NCBI RefSeq assembly: GCF_032341995.1
Contig: NZ_CP135438.1
Span: 930,001 to 994,000 of the forward strand
Source: Domibacillus sp. DTU_2020_1001157_1_SI_ALB_TIR_016
GTDB lineage: Bacteria; Bacillota; Bacilli; Bacillales; Domibacillaceae
Direction of reading: 5' to 3'
DNA length: 64,000 bases
Positions 42,215 to 50,993 of the stretch are shown here, piece after piece. A model generated the notes under the pieces. The model had not been told where the DNA came from. It worked only from the letters and a program-made list of their open reading frames with translations, and ran no database searches. Numbering within the stretch: the stretch's first letter is position 1; the number at the start of each line of letters is the position of its first letter. A program made the translations under genes and the position numbers.

Positions 42215-42778
42215 TTATAGACAAAATTGCTCAAGCAGCTGATCTGCCGTTTCAGGAGTAACCCCGATGTAGCGAAGTGTGACCGATGGGGCTGAATGGC
42301 CAAAGATTTGCTGAAGGGTGGCCACATCTTTTGTTTGCTGGTAAAAGTGGTAGCCAAACGTTTTGCGCATGGAATGCGTGCCGGTCGCTCCCTCAATGCC
42401 GCAAACCTGTGCAGCATTATTAATGATCCGCCATGCTGTTTCACGCCCGATGGGGCCGGTGCCTTTTCGAGAAGGAAATAAAAGATCAGAATCTGCCATC
42501 TGACGTGTATATTTTTCTATTTCTTGTTTTAGCACACTTGTCATGCGGACTTTTCGGGTCTGGTTCGTTTTTTTCTCTTTAACCTGCAAGTAATCAGTGT
42601 TTTGTACGTCTATGACCCGAAGCTTTAAGATATCATTAATACGCAATCCTGAGTTAATGCCAAAGGTAAATAAAAAGTAATCCCGGTAAGATTGATGAAG
42701 AAGATATTCTTTTATTATCTGGATTTGTTCGAGGTCTCGAATTGGATTTACCGTATTTTGTCCTTGTTTTACTGCCAA
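42215..42778 (-). CDS. Small tyrosine recombinase/integrase
   Basis: 187 residues from TTG 42778 (GGGGGG six bases upstream). An earlier TTG at 42802 is possible but has no site. It consists almost only of the catalytic domain: SGLRINDILKLRV (first Arg), a lysine in the KEKKTNQTRKVRM hairpin, HSMRKTFGYHFY (His-x-x-Arg), HSAPSVTLRYIG with the nucleophile Tyr. The core-binding domain is shortened to about 25 residues. Such short integrases are widespread in Bacillus without an obvious element; no flanking attachment repeats were seen here. It may act with a partner recombinase. Confidence 0.88.
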   Translation of the reverse strand: MAVKQGQNTVNPIRDLEQIQIIKEYLLHQSYRDYFLFTFGINSGLRINDILKLRVIDVQNTDYLQVKEKKTNQTRKVRMTSVLKQEIEKYTRQMADSDLLFPSRKGTGPIGRETAWRIINNAAQVCGIEGATGTHSMRKTFGYHFYQQTKDVATLQQIFGHSAPSVTLRYIGVTPETADQLLEQFCL

Positions 42779-43115
42779 AAAAGACCCCCCAATTGTTTTC
42801 AATATGTCTAGTTAAATGCAACTTTAATATTCAATATGTTGTATTGTAAATCCTTCTTAATTATTTGAAAAAGGACTATTTCCCTGTAGATAGGAGTATC
42901 TTCGTTACGTATGCCGTCTGTGAAGGGAGCTTAATGGAGCAGGTTCTGTGTTGTTCTACTAACCTGCCCATCAATTGAACAAAAGAACAGATAAACACTA
43001 AATACACTATAAAAATCGTGAAAACCATTGAAATATTAAATTTAAATTATCTGAATAGTGTGTTTTAATAAAAGTAGTATTCATTTTACATGTTCTATAT
43101 AAAGGGGAGGATAAA
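42779..43115. other. Divergent intergenic region of the integrase and RsbR-like genes
   Basis: AT-rich, no gene. TCAATATG occurs twice (42799-42806 and 42831-42838), a possible short recombinase or regulator site, but the evidence is thin. Confidence 0.3.
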
Positions 43116-43940
43116 ATGGAAGAGAAATTTCAGCCTTCATTTAAACTACAAGCCTTCTTCGAGATAAACAATCAGAAATTTGAAGAAAAGTTATTAGAAG
43201 AGGCTGTCAATGTTAAAAACAAAATCGATGAAATTTTATCCATTGGCAATATTAACCTTGTTAATAATGCTCATAAGCTGGTTGTTTATATTCTTGATGG
43301 AAAAGTAGAAGAACTTGAATTGTTTGCCAAACAGGAAGGTATAGCATGGGCCACTCATTCCATTGACCTATCCTTCAAATTAGAGTGGGTGCAGGCCATC
43401 CGCAGAACGATATGGAACTTTATAGAACAGTATAACGACTTAACAGATGAACAGGTAACGTCGAATTTTTTTCGTTTGGAGAAAGAAATTAATAATCAAG
43501 TCGATGCGTTTCTAAATGCCTTTTTTATTAGTTACTCTACATATAAGGATTCTCTAATTAGAGCTCATAGAAAGCTGGTTGAAAATCTATCCGTTCCTAT
43601 TATTCCAATTAACAATTCTGTTTGTATCCTCCCTGTGATTGGTTCGGTTGATATGTTTCGAACGTCTATTCTTGAGGAAAAGGTTTTAACCGAAATCGGG
43701 GTATCACGTATCCAGACTTTGATCATGGATTTATCGGGAATCGCAGATATGGAACCTCAGGTCATAGATCATTTAACGAAAATTATTGATGGCACTTCCC
43801 TCATGGGATGTAACACAGTCATTACAGGTTTAAGAGCAGAAGTAGTAAGAAAAATGATACATATGGGACGCTCATTTGATCCTGGCACAAAAACACTGGG
43901 CACGCTGCAGCAAGCATTAAAAGAATATTTAATAAGCTAG
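43116..43940 (+). CDS. RsbR-type stressosome protein (N-terminal globin-like domain plus STAS)
   Basis: 274 residues. Residues 1-150 are all helical (LEWVQAIRRTIWNFIEQYND, NQVDAFLNAFFISYSTYKDS) as in the non-heme globin domain of RsbR co-antagonists. Residues 155-270 form a STAS domain: VCILPVIGSVDMFRTSILEE, IQTLIMDLSGIADMEPQVID, CNTVITGLRAEVVRKMIHMG. The position of the phosphorylatable Thr171 of RsbRA is Ser here (DLSGIADME), and the Thr205 position seems to be Lys, so its switching may differ. Stressosomes pass environmental stress to sigma-B through RsbT. GGGGAGG precedes ATG 43116. It ends at the terminator at 43999. Confidence 0.85.
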   Translation: MEEKFQPSFKLQAFFEINNQKFEEKLLEEAVNVKNKIDEILSIGNINLVNNAHKLVVYILDGKVEELELFAKQEGIAWATHSIDLSFKLEWVQAIRRTIWNFIEQYNDLTDEQVTSNFFRLEKEINNQVDAFLNAFFISYSTYKDSLIRAHRKLVENLSVPIIPINNSVCILPVIGSVDMFRTSILEEKVLTEIGVSRIQTLIMDLSGIADMEPQVIDHLTKIIDGTSLMGCNTVITGLRAEVVRKMIHMGRSFDPGTKTLGTLQQALKEYLIS

Positions 43941-43998
43941 CTTAAATTTAAATGCCTTAATAGAATAAGCTGTAGGAAATAAAGCTGGAGCAACCAAA

Positions 43999-44031
43999 AA
44001 AAGCCCTGGATGCTGAAAATCTAGGGCTTTT
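43999..44031 (+). terminator. Terminator between convergent STAS-protein genes
   Basis: AAAAGCCCTGGAT (43999-44011) and ATCTAGGGCTTTT (44019-44031), one mismatch. It can serve both strands. No gene is seen in the rest of 43941-44284. Confidence 0.7.
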
Positions 44032-44284
44032 CCCATGCAGTATTGTTTTGTTTATCATGCATTATGTGGCCTGCACATTACCATTATGCTTCAATGTGTT
44101 GGATAATAAGGTACATGAATATGCAAAGTGAAAAGCAAAAGGAACAGTCGGAAAATCGCTTTTCCTGTGAATAAGCAGAGAAATGTTAATTCGATAAAAT
44201 ATCTACAAGTTTAGTTTTCATAGAGTATACATGTGATGATGTCATATTTGGATATTTTATGGGCGATAAAATTTTTCAAAAATA

Positions 44285-45049
44285 TTACTGCTCATTGTCG
44301 GCTTCTATAATATATTTTAAGCCCTCATATGTTGTGCTGAATATCAATATATTCCTATTTAAATGGGTCATTAATCTGGCCAGTGCAGGAGGAATACCGA
44401 CGAGAATACATTGAGAGCCAATTAAATTTACGCAATCAATCAATTTTTGCATTTGATATTCTACTTCATTGTCAAATGTATACAACTCACTCAGGTTTAA
44501 TAACACAAACTCAATCTGGTTAGCACTGCATTCTTCTAATATGGAGGAAATTAATAAGTCGAACCGGTTTACGCTAAACTCACCGATCAAAGGCAATGCA
44601 ATGGCATTACTCCATATCTTCAATATAGGAGTGGACAAAGCCTTAATCAGCTTTTCCTTCTCTTTTTCTTCCTCTGCCTTCGTCGTCACATCCATAAGCA
44701 TCACGACAAATCCTTCAACAGGCTGGCTGCCTTTTTGTATCGGCGTAATCACAATATCTGCAACGAACTGGTCACGTATGGTAATGCGAGCTCGATGGGA
44801 GCCGGAGAGCTCGTCCATAAATTTTTTCTGCTGTTCTGGTTTGCGATGAAAACGACTCATGTTTAACCCAATCATGTCATGACTGCTTGTCAGTCCAAAT
44901 AAAGGAGCCACCGTTGAAAGAACCTGGTGGGCCTGAGCATTCATCCATACTACATTATAATCTTTGTCTGCAAGAATAATCGTTTCTCCTATACTGTCTA
45001 ACGCATGCAGAGGAGAAATATTTTCCGGTATTTTTCCGTATATACTCAT
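44285..45049 (-). CDS. PAS-STAS domain regulator (RsbR paralogue class)
   Basis: 254 residues. PAS domain at about 12-125 (LDSIGETIILADKDYNVVWM, NAQAHQVL, GFVVMLMDVTTKAEEE), a short coiled linker, then STAS at about 140-250 (ALSTPILKIWSNAIALPLIG, IEFVLLNLSELYTFDNEVEY, SQCILVGIPPALARLMTHLN). The Ser/Thr positions used for phosphorylation in RsbR are Ser (NLSELYTFD) and Ala/Leu. The pattern suggests redox, light or ligand sensing feeding into a stressosome-like assembly. AGGAGGAG lies 4-8 bases before ATG 45049. It is convergent with the RsbR-like gene. Confidence 0.85.
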   Translation of the reverse strand: MSIYGKIPENISPLHALDSIGETIILADKDYNVVWMNAQAHQVLSTVAPLFGLTSSHDMIGLNMSRFHRKPEQQKKFMDELSGSHRARITIRDQFVADIVITPIQKGSQPVEGFVVMLMDVTTKAEEEKEKEKLIKALSTPILKIWSNAIALPLIGEFSVNRFDLLISSILEECSANQIEFVLLNLSELYTFDNEVEYQMQKLIDCVNLIGSQCILVGIPPALARLMTHLNRNILIFSTTYEGLKYIIEADNEQ

Positions 45050-45383
45050 TGGTCTCCTCCTATTTATGTGAATTTTTCGCTATAAGCTGGTCCTTACTCT
45101 TGACCTTATTATAACGTGAACTTCAAAAGGTACACACTAAACATTGACTAAAACGACTAAGTGAAGGCTCTTTCGACAACCGGCGTAAAAGCCTCCAGGG
45201 CAGGTTAGTAGAAAGGAGCCCAGGTATTTTAGCTTTAAAATGAGTATGATTGACTGTCATTAAAACGGTAGAGGCGATTCTCTTTTCTTAAGTAAAACTT
45301 TGAAGAGAAACAACAAGGCGTAAAAAGGTAGAGAAAGAAAGCCATCCAAACATTATATAAACGAATGTCTAGATGGCTTTCAT
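45050..45383. other. Spacer with a hairpin next to ydhK
   Basis: GAAAGCCATC (45337-45346) and GATGGCTTTC (45372-45381) form a hairpin just after the ydhK stop codon (minus strand), its likely terminator. A TATAAT-type -10 for the PAS-STAS gene lies near 45110 on the minus strand. Otherwise nothing is identified. Confidence 0.45.
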
Positions 45384-45965
45384 TTATTTAGCAGTTAATT
45401 CATCCTCTGTTACCCATTTGTGATTCGTCACTTTTTCACCATCTGTTGTAGTGAAATCAATCATGTACACAGTGGTATTAACCGCAGAATCGACCATGGC
45501 TGAAGCACCTTTCATACCTTCCATGTGATCCGCTGCAAGCGTCACTTCGTCTCCAGCTGCAAAAGGCTTATCACCGGCATCCTCAATTTCTTCATGAATG
45601 ACCCACTTATGGTCTTCAACCGGATCGCCGCCATTTGCTGGTGTATATGAAACGGTGTACACTGTCGTATCATACGCATCAACAATTTTGGCTTCCGCGC
45701 CTTCCATGCCATCCATATGGCCATGTTGAATGATGGCTGTAGAACCGACTGGATAAGCAGGGTTTGCTGCTTCCTCTAATCCTTCTGGAACCTCGCCGCT
45801 GCCAGAATGATTCATGTTATGGCCGGAATGTGCATCTTCCTCTTCCATTTGCTCCGCTGGTTGGGCTTCGGACTCCACATTTGCTTCTTCTGTGTCACCG
45901 CAGGCTGCAAGCAAAAATGAGGCGAAGAGTGCTGTGCCAAGTAATTTTCCTGTTTTTTTGTTCAT
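45384..45965 (-). CDS. ydhK: YdhK-family lipoprotein (two DUF1541 domains)
   Basis: 193 residues from ATG 45965 (AAGGATG eight bases upstream). Signal peptide with lipobox LLAAC (Cys at about residue 22), an acidic His/Met-containing linker (EEEDAHSGHNMNHSG), then two DUF1541 copies, each with GHMDGMEGAEAKIVDAYDTT or DHMEGMKGASAMVDSAVNTT followed by VYxxxYTP/DFTT and HKWVxxEE. His- and Met-rich motifs suggest metal contact, probably copper, but this is unproven. It is divergent from a sensor kinase/response regulator pair at 46118 that may regulate it. Confidence 0.88.
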   Translation of the reverse strand: MNKKTGKLLGTALFASFLLAACGDTEEANVESEAQPAEQMEEEDAHSGHNMNHSGSGEVPEGLEEAANPAYPVGSTAIIQHGHMDGMEGAEAKIVDAYDTTVYTVSYTPANGGDPVEDHKWVIHEEIEDAGDKPFAAGDEVTLAADHMEGMKGASAMVDSAVNTTVYMIDFTTTDGEKVTNHKWVTEDELTAK

Positions 45966-46117
45966 TAAAATCATCCTTTCGTTTTAATGTTATCTACCTG
46001 CCTATCTTATACAAACTTTTTGCAGTTCTTGTGCATTTTTATTTTTTTCTGCACAAAAAATGAATAACTTCCTTCTATAATAAGGACAGAACGATCTGGA
46101 AGAATAGGGGGCACCCC

Positions 46118-47524
46118 GTGTTTACAAAATTATCATTAAAAATAGGTTTCTTATTTTTTGCCTGCATCCTGCTGATTGAATCACTTTTGTTTTATACATT
46201 GTATGTCACGCTGGTAAATGACCGGGTGGACGAAGTAATGGAGAGTTTGCTGGCAAGAGGAGAAACACACAGCGCTGTCTTAGCATCCAGCTTTGAAGAA
46301 GAAACGTTAGAACATGTAGGAATGATGGAAGCTGCATCGAGTCTCATTGTAATTGTGACAGACGCAAAAGGGCAGGTTTTAATCCACTCTGACCCAATTG
46401 AACCGGAGATGAAAGCAGTGATAGATAATACGAATTTTTTATCCATGCCTGCCGGCGGTAAAGTAGTTGAAACACATTGGAATGAAAAAAGATACATTGC
46501 CTCAGATAGTCCAGTAATGAAAGATGGGGATCATCTTGGACATGTGTTTATGTTTTCGGGCACAGAAGGTATTGCACGAATGGTGGAGAATCTGCAGCAG
46601 CAGTTTTTCTGGATAGGCGTTATGACAGTAGCGTTAACTGTAGTAACGATTATGGGGTTGTCAAGGCTGATTACGCTCCCGCTTATTCGAATGAAAAAAG
46701 CGACGGAACAGCTGAGCCTTGGCAATCACCATGTAAACTTGATGATTGACCGGAATGACGAACTGGGTGAGTTGGCGGCTTCGATTACGAAGCTATCACA
46801 GGATCTTGATCAATTGAAAAAGAGTCGGCATGAATTTCTGGGCAGCATTTCACATGAACTGCGCACACCGTTAACCTACATAAAAGGCTACTCGGACATT
46901 TTAAACCGACCCGGCTTGTCTGAAAGCGAAAAAGAGAAATATGCTGCCGTTATTCAGGAAGAAACGGCTCGTTTAACAGGCTTTATTCAAGAGCTGTTTG
47001 AACTGGCTAAAATGGATCGCCATGAATTTCACATTTTTAAAAAAGAAGAGTCCCTGGATGTCTTGCTTGAATCTACAGTGCATTTTGTCAGCGCCGCTTT
47101 TGAACGGGAAGGAAAATCACTATCAGTATCAGGAGATAAAGATATTCGCGTATTGATCGATATGGAGCGGATGCAGCAGGTGCTGCTCAATCTGCTCGAC
47201 AATGCACGTAAATATTCAGAGGCGGGTTCGCTTGTATCTATCATTGTATCCGAAAAGAAAGATGAAGTGATGATTCAAGTGAGAGATGAAGGTATCGGCA
47301 TTCCAAAAAAAGAGATACCACTTATCTTTGACCGTCTGTATCGTGTGGAGAAATCACGATCGAGAGAAAGCGGTGGATTTGGCATCGGCTTATCGATTGC
47401 AAAAGAAATTGTCGAAGCACATGGCGGACTTCTTGAAATTCATAGCGAAGTGGGAATTGGCACGGAAGCAACAATTCGGCTTAAATGCAAGGAGGATCAA
47501 AATGGTAAAAATTTTATTAGTTGA
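46118..47524 (+). CDS. Two-component sensor histidine kinase
   Basis: 468 residues from GTG 46118 (GGGGG seven bases upstream). TM1 about 8-30, extracellular sensor of about 130 residues, TM2 about 163-183, HAMP about 183-235, then HisKA with the phospho-acceptor His at about 246 (SISHELRTPLTYIKGYSD) and the ATPase boxes NLLDNARKYSEAG (N), DEGIGIPKKE (G1) and SGGFGIGLSIAKEIV (G2). The regulator gene overlaps its end. It is divergent from ydhK. The signal is unknown; metal or envelope stress is a guess from the neighbour. Confidence 0.93.
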   Translation: MFTKLSLKIGFLFFACILLIESLLFYTLYVTLVNDRVDEVMESLLARGETHSAVLASSFEEETLEHVGMMEAASSLIVIVTDAKGQVLIHSDPIEPEMKAVIDNTNFLSMPAGGKVVETHWNEKRYIASDSPVMKDGDHLGHVFMFSGTEGIARMVENLQQQFFWIGVMTVALTVVTIMGLSRLITLPLIRMKKATEQLSLGNHHVNLMIDRNDELGELAASITKLSQDLDQLKKSRHEFLGSISHELRTPLTYIKGYSDILNRPGLSESEKEKYAAVIQEETARLTGFIQELFELAKMDRHEFHIFKKEESLDVLLESTVHFVSAAFEREGKSLSVSGDKDIRVLIDMERMQQVLLNLLDNARKYSEAGSLVSIIVSEKKDEVMIQVRDEGIGIPKKEIPLIFDRLYRVEKSRSRESGGFGIGLSIAKEIVEAHGGLLEIHSEVGIGTEATIRLKCKEDQNGKNFIS

Positions 47525-48170
47525 TGATGAGCAGCGGATGCTCGATTTGATTGCCCTTTACTTGGAACCACACCACTACACATGTTTGAAAGCCAGAAAT
47601 GGTGAGGAAGCTCTGTCATTGATGAAAAAGGAAGCAATTGACCTTGTTATGCTGGACATTATGATGCCAGGTATGGACGGATGGGCAGTATGCAGGGAAA
47701 TTCGCTCTTTCTCCGCCGTGCCCATTATCATGCTTACGGCCCGCCAGCAGGAAGAAGATGTCGTCAAAGGTCTTAGGCTTGGAGCAGATGACTATGTAAC
47801 CAAACCTTTTGGTGAACAGGAGCTTCTTGCCCGGATCGAGGCACTTTTGCGGAGAAGCGTTCCATCAAAGAACATTCAGATAAACGGCCTGAAGTGGGAT
47901 GAAGAACAGTTTGAAGTCTCTTATGAGGGGAAATCCGTTCGCTTAACGCGAAAAGAGTTTTCCCTGCTCGGTATTTTAATGAGGCACCCAAATAAAGTAT
48001 TTGAACGTGGCCACCTGTTAGAACTGGTGTGGGGTTACGATACCGAAACAGAAGGGCGGACGGTTGACTCCCATGTGCGGAATATCCGAGAAAAAATCCG
48101 TGAAGCTGGATTTCCTATTGATGACCATTTTCAAACAGTCTGGGGAATTGGGTATAAATGGGTAAAATAA
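47502..48170 (+). CDS. OmpR/PhoB-family response regulator
   Basis: 222 residues from ATG 47502 (AAGGAGG seven bases upstream; the frame is open much further but that part is the kinase gene in another frame). Receiver domain with DD at 8-9, phospho-acceptor Asp52 (MLDIMMPGMDG), Thr in IIMLTAR and Lys in VTKPFGEQEL; C-terminal winged helix with RLTRKEFSLLGILMRHPNKV and EGRTVDSHVRNIREKI. Overlap of 23 bases with the kinase gene shows coupling. Confidence 0.94.
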   Translation: MVKILLVDDEQRMLDLIALYLEPHHYTCLKARNGEEALSLMKKEAIDLVMLDIMMPGMDGWAVCREIRSFSAVPIIMLTARQQEEDVVKGLRLGADDYVTKPFGEQELLARIEALLRRSVPSKNIQINGLKWDEEQFEVSYEGKSVRLTRKEFSLLGILMRHPNKVFERGHLLELVWGYDTETEGRTVDSHVRNIREKIREAGFPIDDHFQTVWGIGYKWVK

Positions 48171-48238
48171 GTGAAAGAGAGTAAAGGTGTAAATGAAAAA
48201 ACTAATTGAAACGTATTTTAGAAGCTCTGCCTGAAACA

Positions 48239-48266
48239 AGCGGGCTGCCAAAAAGCAGCCTGCTTT
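48239..48266. terminator. Shared terminator of convergent genes
   Basis: AAGCGGGCTGC and GCAGCCTGCTT around a CAAAAA loop. It lies between the regulator gene (plus) and the DUF2798 gene (minus). Confidence 0.65.
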
Positions 48267-48747
48267 ACACGCTTAGTTTTGCTTTTTGCGTGGATGGTTT
48301 AACGTATTTAGTTAATAGCCAGCGTGAGATTGGCCCAACAATAAGTAACTGCGCTGGGAGTGCCACGACAAAATTTAAACTAACTGTTTTAAGATAGGCT
48401 GTGAAAATCGAACCTTTAATTCCTGATATGAACGCTGTTAAAGCAAGTCCGTATACAGACATGATTAAACCCATCGCAGGAACCATACAACAGGAAAGTG
48501 CCAGAATAAAGTTGATTTCTTTTGATTTGTTATAAGGGAGTGATAAAGCAATTTTACGTGCGATCGGCTCCACAAATGATTCTAAGACAAAGGCAATAAT
48601 CAGTGTGACAAGAAACTGAACCACTGCACTTCCTGCTGTAAATGTTGAAAATCCATGTAAAGCTGTGTTGTAAACGGACATAATGAGAACCATTCCAAAA
48701 CATATAAACAGCCCAAAAATAATGCCCTCTTTTTTATTAGTAGGCAA
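48265..48747 (-). CDS. DUF2798-type membrane protein
   Basis: 160 residues, four hydrophobic segments in two similar halves: EGIIFGLFICFGMVLIMSVY, FLVTLIIAFVLESFVEPIAR, LALSCCMVPAMGLIMSVYGL and FVVALPAQLLIVGPISRWLL. The repeated GMVLIMSVY and GLIMSVYG/VGP..R elements are those of DUF2798. The start is TTG 48747 with AAGGATG eight bases away. Function unknown. Confidence 0.82.
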   Translation of the reverse strand: MPTNKKEGIIFGLFICFGMVLIMSVYNTALHGFSTFTAGSAVVQFLVTLIIAFVLESFVEPIARKIALSLPYNKSKEINFILALSCCMVPAMGLIMSVYGLALTAFISGIKGSIFTAYLKTVSLNFVVALPAQLLIVGPISRWLLTKYVKPSTQKAKLSV

Positions 48748-48902
48748 ACAAAAACATCCTTGTTGTTTAGCAGGAAAGAAGAATTTGCTGATTTAAGGAA
48801 ATGCTAGGTAGATATTGTTATTTCCTTTTGTTTTACAGATAAGCTTGTGCTACAATCATTTTAATTAACATGCAGAAAGGAATGACGGGTGGACGATGAT
48901 TA

Positions 48903-49065
48903 ACTAATCTTATTTTTCGAATTTGAAACCGCATATTTCAAATCACAAAAAATAGGATTAGTCTGCCCATCTTCAATACGTTATACAGCTATTATTGAAA
49001 ATAGCTTATTTCATCATGCAAAGGTACGGCTAATCCTTCCAACTAACTGGGAGGATTTTTTTTAT
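48903..49065 (+). promoter_or_regulatory. Transcription attenuator of the ABC-F gene
   Basis: Three mutually exclusive pairings are visible. ACTAATCTTATTTTT (48903-48917) pairs with AAAAATAGGATTAGT (48948-48962). The part AGGATTAG (48954-48961) can instead pair with CTAATCCT (49030-49037), which would undo the terminator AATCCTTCC (49032-49040) with GGGAGGATT (49049-49057) plus T8. Short frames next to GAAAGG (GTG 48889, or ATG ATT AAC stop at 48897) may be the leader peptide whose stalled ribosome frees the antiterminator. Confidence 0.78.
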
Positions 49066-49091
49066 TCTCCCTTTATGAAAGGGACGATGAT

Positions 49092-50723
49092 ATGAAAGAA
49101 TTATTAAAGTTATCCAATATGGGTTATGAAATAGGGGACTTCAAGGTTTTTGAGAGAGCAAATGCAAGCGTTCAAAAAAGGGATGTGATCGGTTTAATTG
49201 GTAAAAACGGTGCGGGCAAATCCACTTTACTGCAATTAATCCATCGTGACTTAACCCCAACACAAGGGCATATAGAGTGGCTGCAGCCAGATCCGAAATT
49301 GGTCATAGTTGAACAAGAAACCGAGTCACATTCATTTAAAGATAAAACACCTTCCGAGGCCAAGCTGTTAGAAAAATGGAGTGTGCCAGAACAGGAATAC
49401 TCGCATTTAAGCGGCGGGGAAAAATTGAAAGCACGGCTTGCCCAGGGATTTTCAAAAGATGCCGACCTTTTACTGTTAGATGAACCGACAAACCATCTCG
49501 ATGAACAAAGTATAGAATTTCTCATCAGACAAATTAAACATTATAAAGGCACGATTATTTTGGTGTCGCATGATCGTCATTTTTTGGATGCGGTTGCCAC
49601 GAAAATCTGGTCCATTGAAGGAAAAAAGCTTATAGAACAAAAAGGAAATTATTCCAGCTATATGGAGGACCGTAAACATAAAAGACTCACCCAGCAGGGG
49701 GAATATGAAAAACAGCAGAAAATGGTTAAACGAATCGAAGACCAAATGCAGAATCTCACTTCCTGGTCCCAAAAAGCCCATGCGCAATCAACAAAGCAAG
49801 AAGGCTTTAAAGAACATTACCGCACAAAAGCAAAGCGAATGGACACTCAGGCAAAATCAAAACAAAAGCGTTTGGAAAGGGAGCTCCAAAGGGCAAAAGT
49901 TGAACCGGTTGAGCCAGAATATACGGTGCGTTTTTCCATTAAATCAGACCATAAGACAGGAAAACGCTTTTTAGAAATCAAAAATGTAACAAAGTCATTT
50001 AACGGACGAACACTTTTCAAAAACGTTAATTTTACGATTCAGCATGGCGAAAAGGTATCAATCACAGGTCCAAATGGCAGCGGTAAGACCACTTTATTGA
50101 ATATAATGCTTGGACAGGAACCGGCTGAAGGCAATGTATGGATATCACCGTCTGCAAATGTTGGCTATTTGACTCAGGAAGTGTTCGATTTACCGCTTGA
50201 CCAAACTCCAGAGCAGCTTTTTGTCCAGGAAACATTCGAAGCAAGAGGAAGAGTTCAAACCTTAATGAAACATTTGGGGTTTACAGCTTCTCAATGGACG
50301 GAACCCATTCGGCATATGAGCATGGGTGAGCGTGTGAAGTGTAAGTTAATGAAATATATTTTAGAAGAAAAAGATGTGCTTATTTTAGATGAGCCGACCA
50401 ATCACCTGGACCTGGCTTCACGTGAACAGCTGGAAGACACCCTGGCGCAGTATAACGGAACGTTAATCGTTGTTTCTCATGATAAGCATTTTGTAGAAAA
50501 AACGACCAGCAGCAAACTCGTTATAACGAATTCCACTGTACAAAAACAACTAGATAAAGTGCAGCCCAAAAGAGACAGTCTGGCTGAATTACGGTTAAAG
50601 CTTGAAACAGAAAGACAAGAAGTGTTAGGAAAGCTGAGCTTTATGACCCCAAAGGATACAGCATACGCAGAGCTTGACCAGAAGTTTAAAGAACTTACAA
50701 AGCAGATAAATGAACTTTTATAA
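49092..50723 (+). CDS. vmlR: ABC-F ribosome-protection ATPase (VmlR type)
   Basis: 543 residues without membrane segments: two ATP-binding domains. Walker A GLIGKNGAGKSTLLQL and SITGPNGSGKTTLLNI; signatures LSGGEKLKARLA and MSMGERVKCKLM; Walker B LLLLDEPTNHLD and VLILDEPTNHLD. Between them lies the long antibiotic-resistance linker (about residues 195-285, Lys/Glu-rich helices). Length and linker fit VmlR, which displaces lincosamides, streptogramin A and pleuromutilins from the ribosome. It is preceded by an attenuator typical of such genes. The start ATG 49092 has AAAGGGACGATG just upstream. Confidence 0.92.
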   Translation: MKELLKLSNMGYEIGDFKVFERANASVQKRDVIGLIGKNGAGKSTLLQLIHRDLTPTQGHIEWLQPDPKLVIVEQETESHSFKDKTPSEAKLLEKWSVPEQEYSHLSGGEKLKARLAQGFSKDADLLLLDEPTNHLDEQSIEFLIRQIKHYKGTIILVSHDRHFLDAVATKIWSIEGKKLIEQKGNYSSYMEDRKHKRLTQQGEYEKQQKMVKRIEDQMQNLTSWSQKAHAQSTKQEGFKEHYRTKAKRMDTQAKSKQKRLERELQRAKVEPVEPEYTVRFSIKSDHKTGKRFLEIKNVTKSFNGRTLFKNVNFTIQHGEKVSITGPNGSGKTTLLNIMLGQEPAEGNVWISPSANVGYLTQEVFDLPLDQTPEQLFVQETFEARGRVQTLMKHLGFTASQWTEPIRHMSMGERVKCKLMKYILEEKDVLILDEPTNHLDLASREQLEDTLAQYNGTLIVVSHDKHFVEKTTSSKLVITNSTVQKQLDKVQPKRDSLAELRLKLETERQEVLGKLSFMTPKDTAYAELDQKFKELTKQINELL

Positions 50724-50741
50724 AGAATCTTATAAAAAAAG

Positions 50742-50780
50742 TCCTTCTTCAACTGAGGATACTCCAGTTGAAGAAGGAGT
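50742..50780 (-). terminator. Hairpin with T run on the minus strand
   Basis: CTTCTTCAACTG and CAGTTGAAGAAG around a 9-base loop. On the minus strand it is followed by seven T, on the plus strand by none, so it ends a minus-strand transcript from the remnant at 50815. Confidence 0.6.
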
Positions 50781-50814
50781 CGTGCAAAGTCGAAAAGGTC
50801 TTTCTAAGTTTAAT

Positions 50815-50993
50815 TTAGTTGTTCATAAACGCTGCCAAGTAATAAGGAGGATAAGAGACTGAAAGATTCCATGCGTATCCATCTGCTTGCACGCCTATGT
50901 CAGCATCTCTTTCATTTTTTATTACAATCTCCAATTTTCGGCCAGTTTACCTTGATCAAACGGATAACGATAAGAATAGCTTTTGATTTTAAT
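50815..50993 (-). pseudogene. Frameshifted remnant of a small unknown gene
   Basis: Minus strand. The first frame reads IKIKSYSYRYPFDQGKLAEN and stops; the next frame continues with GRKLEIVIKNERDADIGVQA then DGYAWNLSVSYPPYYLAAFM and a stop at 50815. The second part looks like real protein and is followed by its own terminator. No ATG is seen; AAAAAGG lies upstream of the first frame. Family not recognised. Confidence 0.35.

Noticed and set aside
42175..42444. 89-residue frame on the minus strand
   Set aside because: It is an out-of-frame shadow of the integrase gene.
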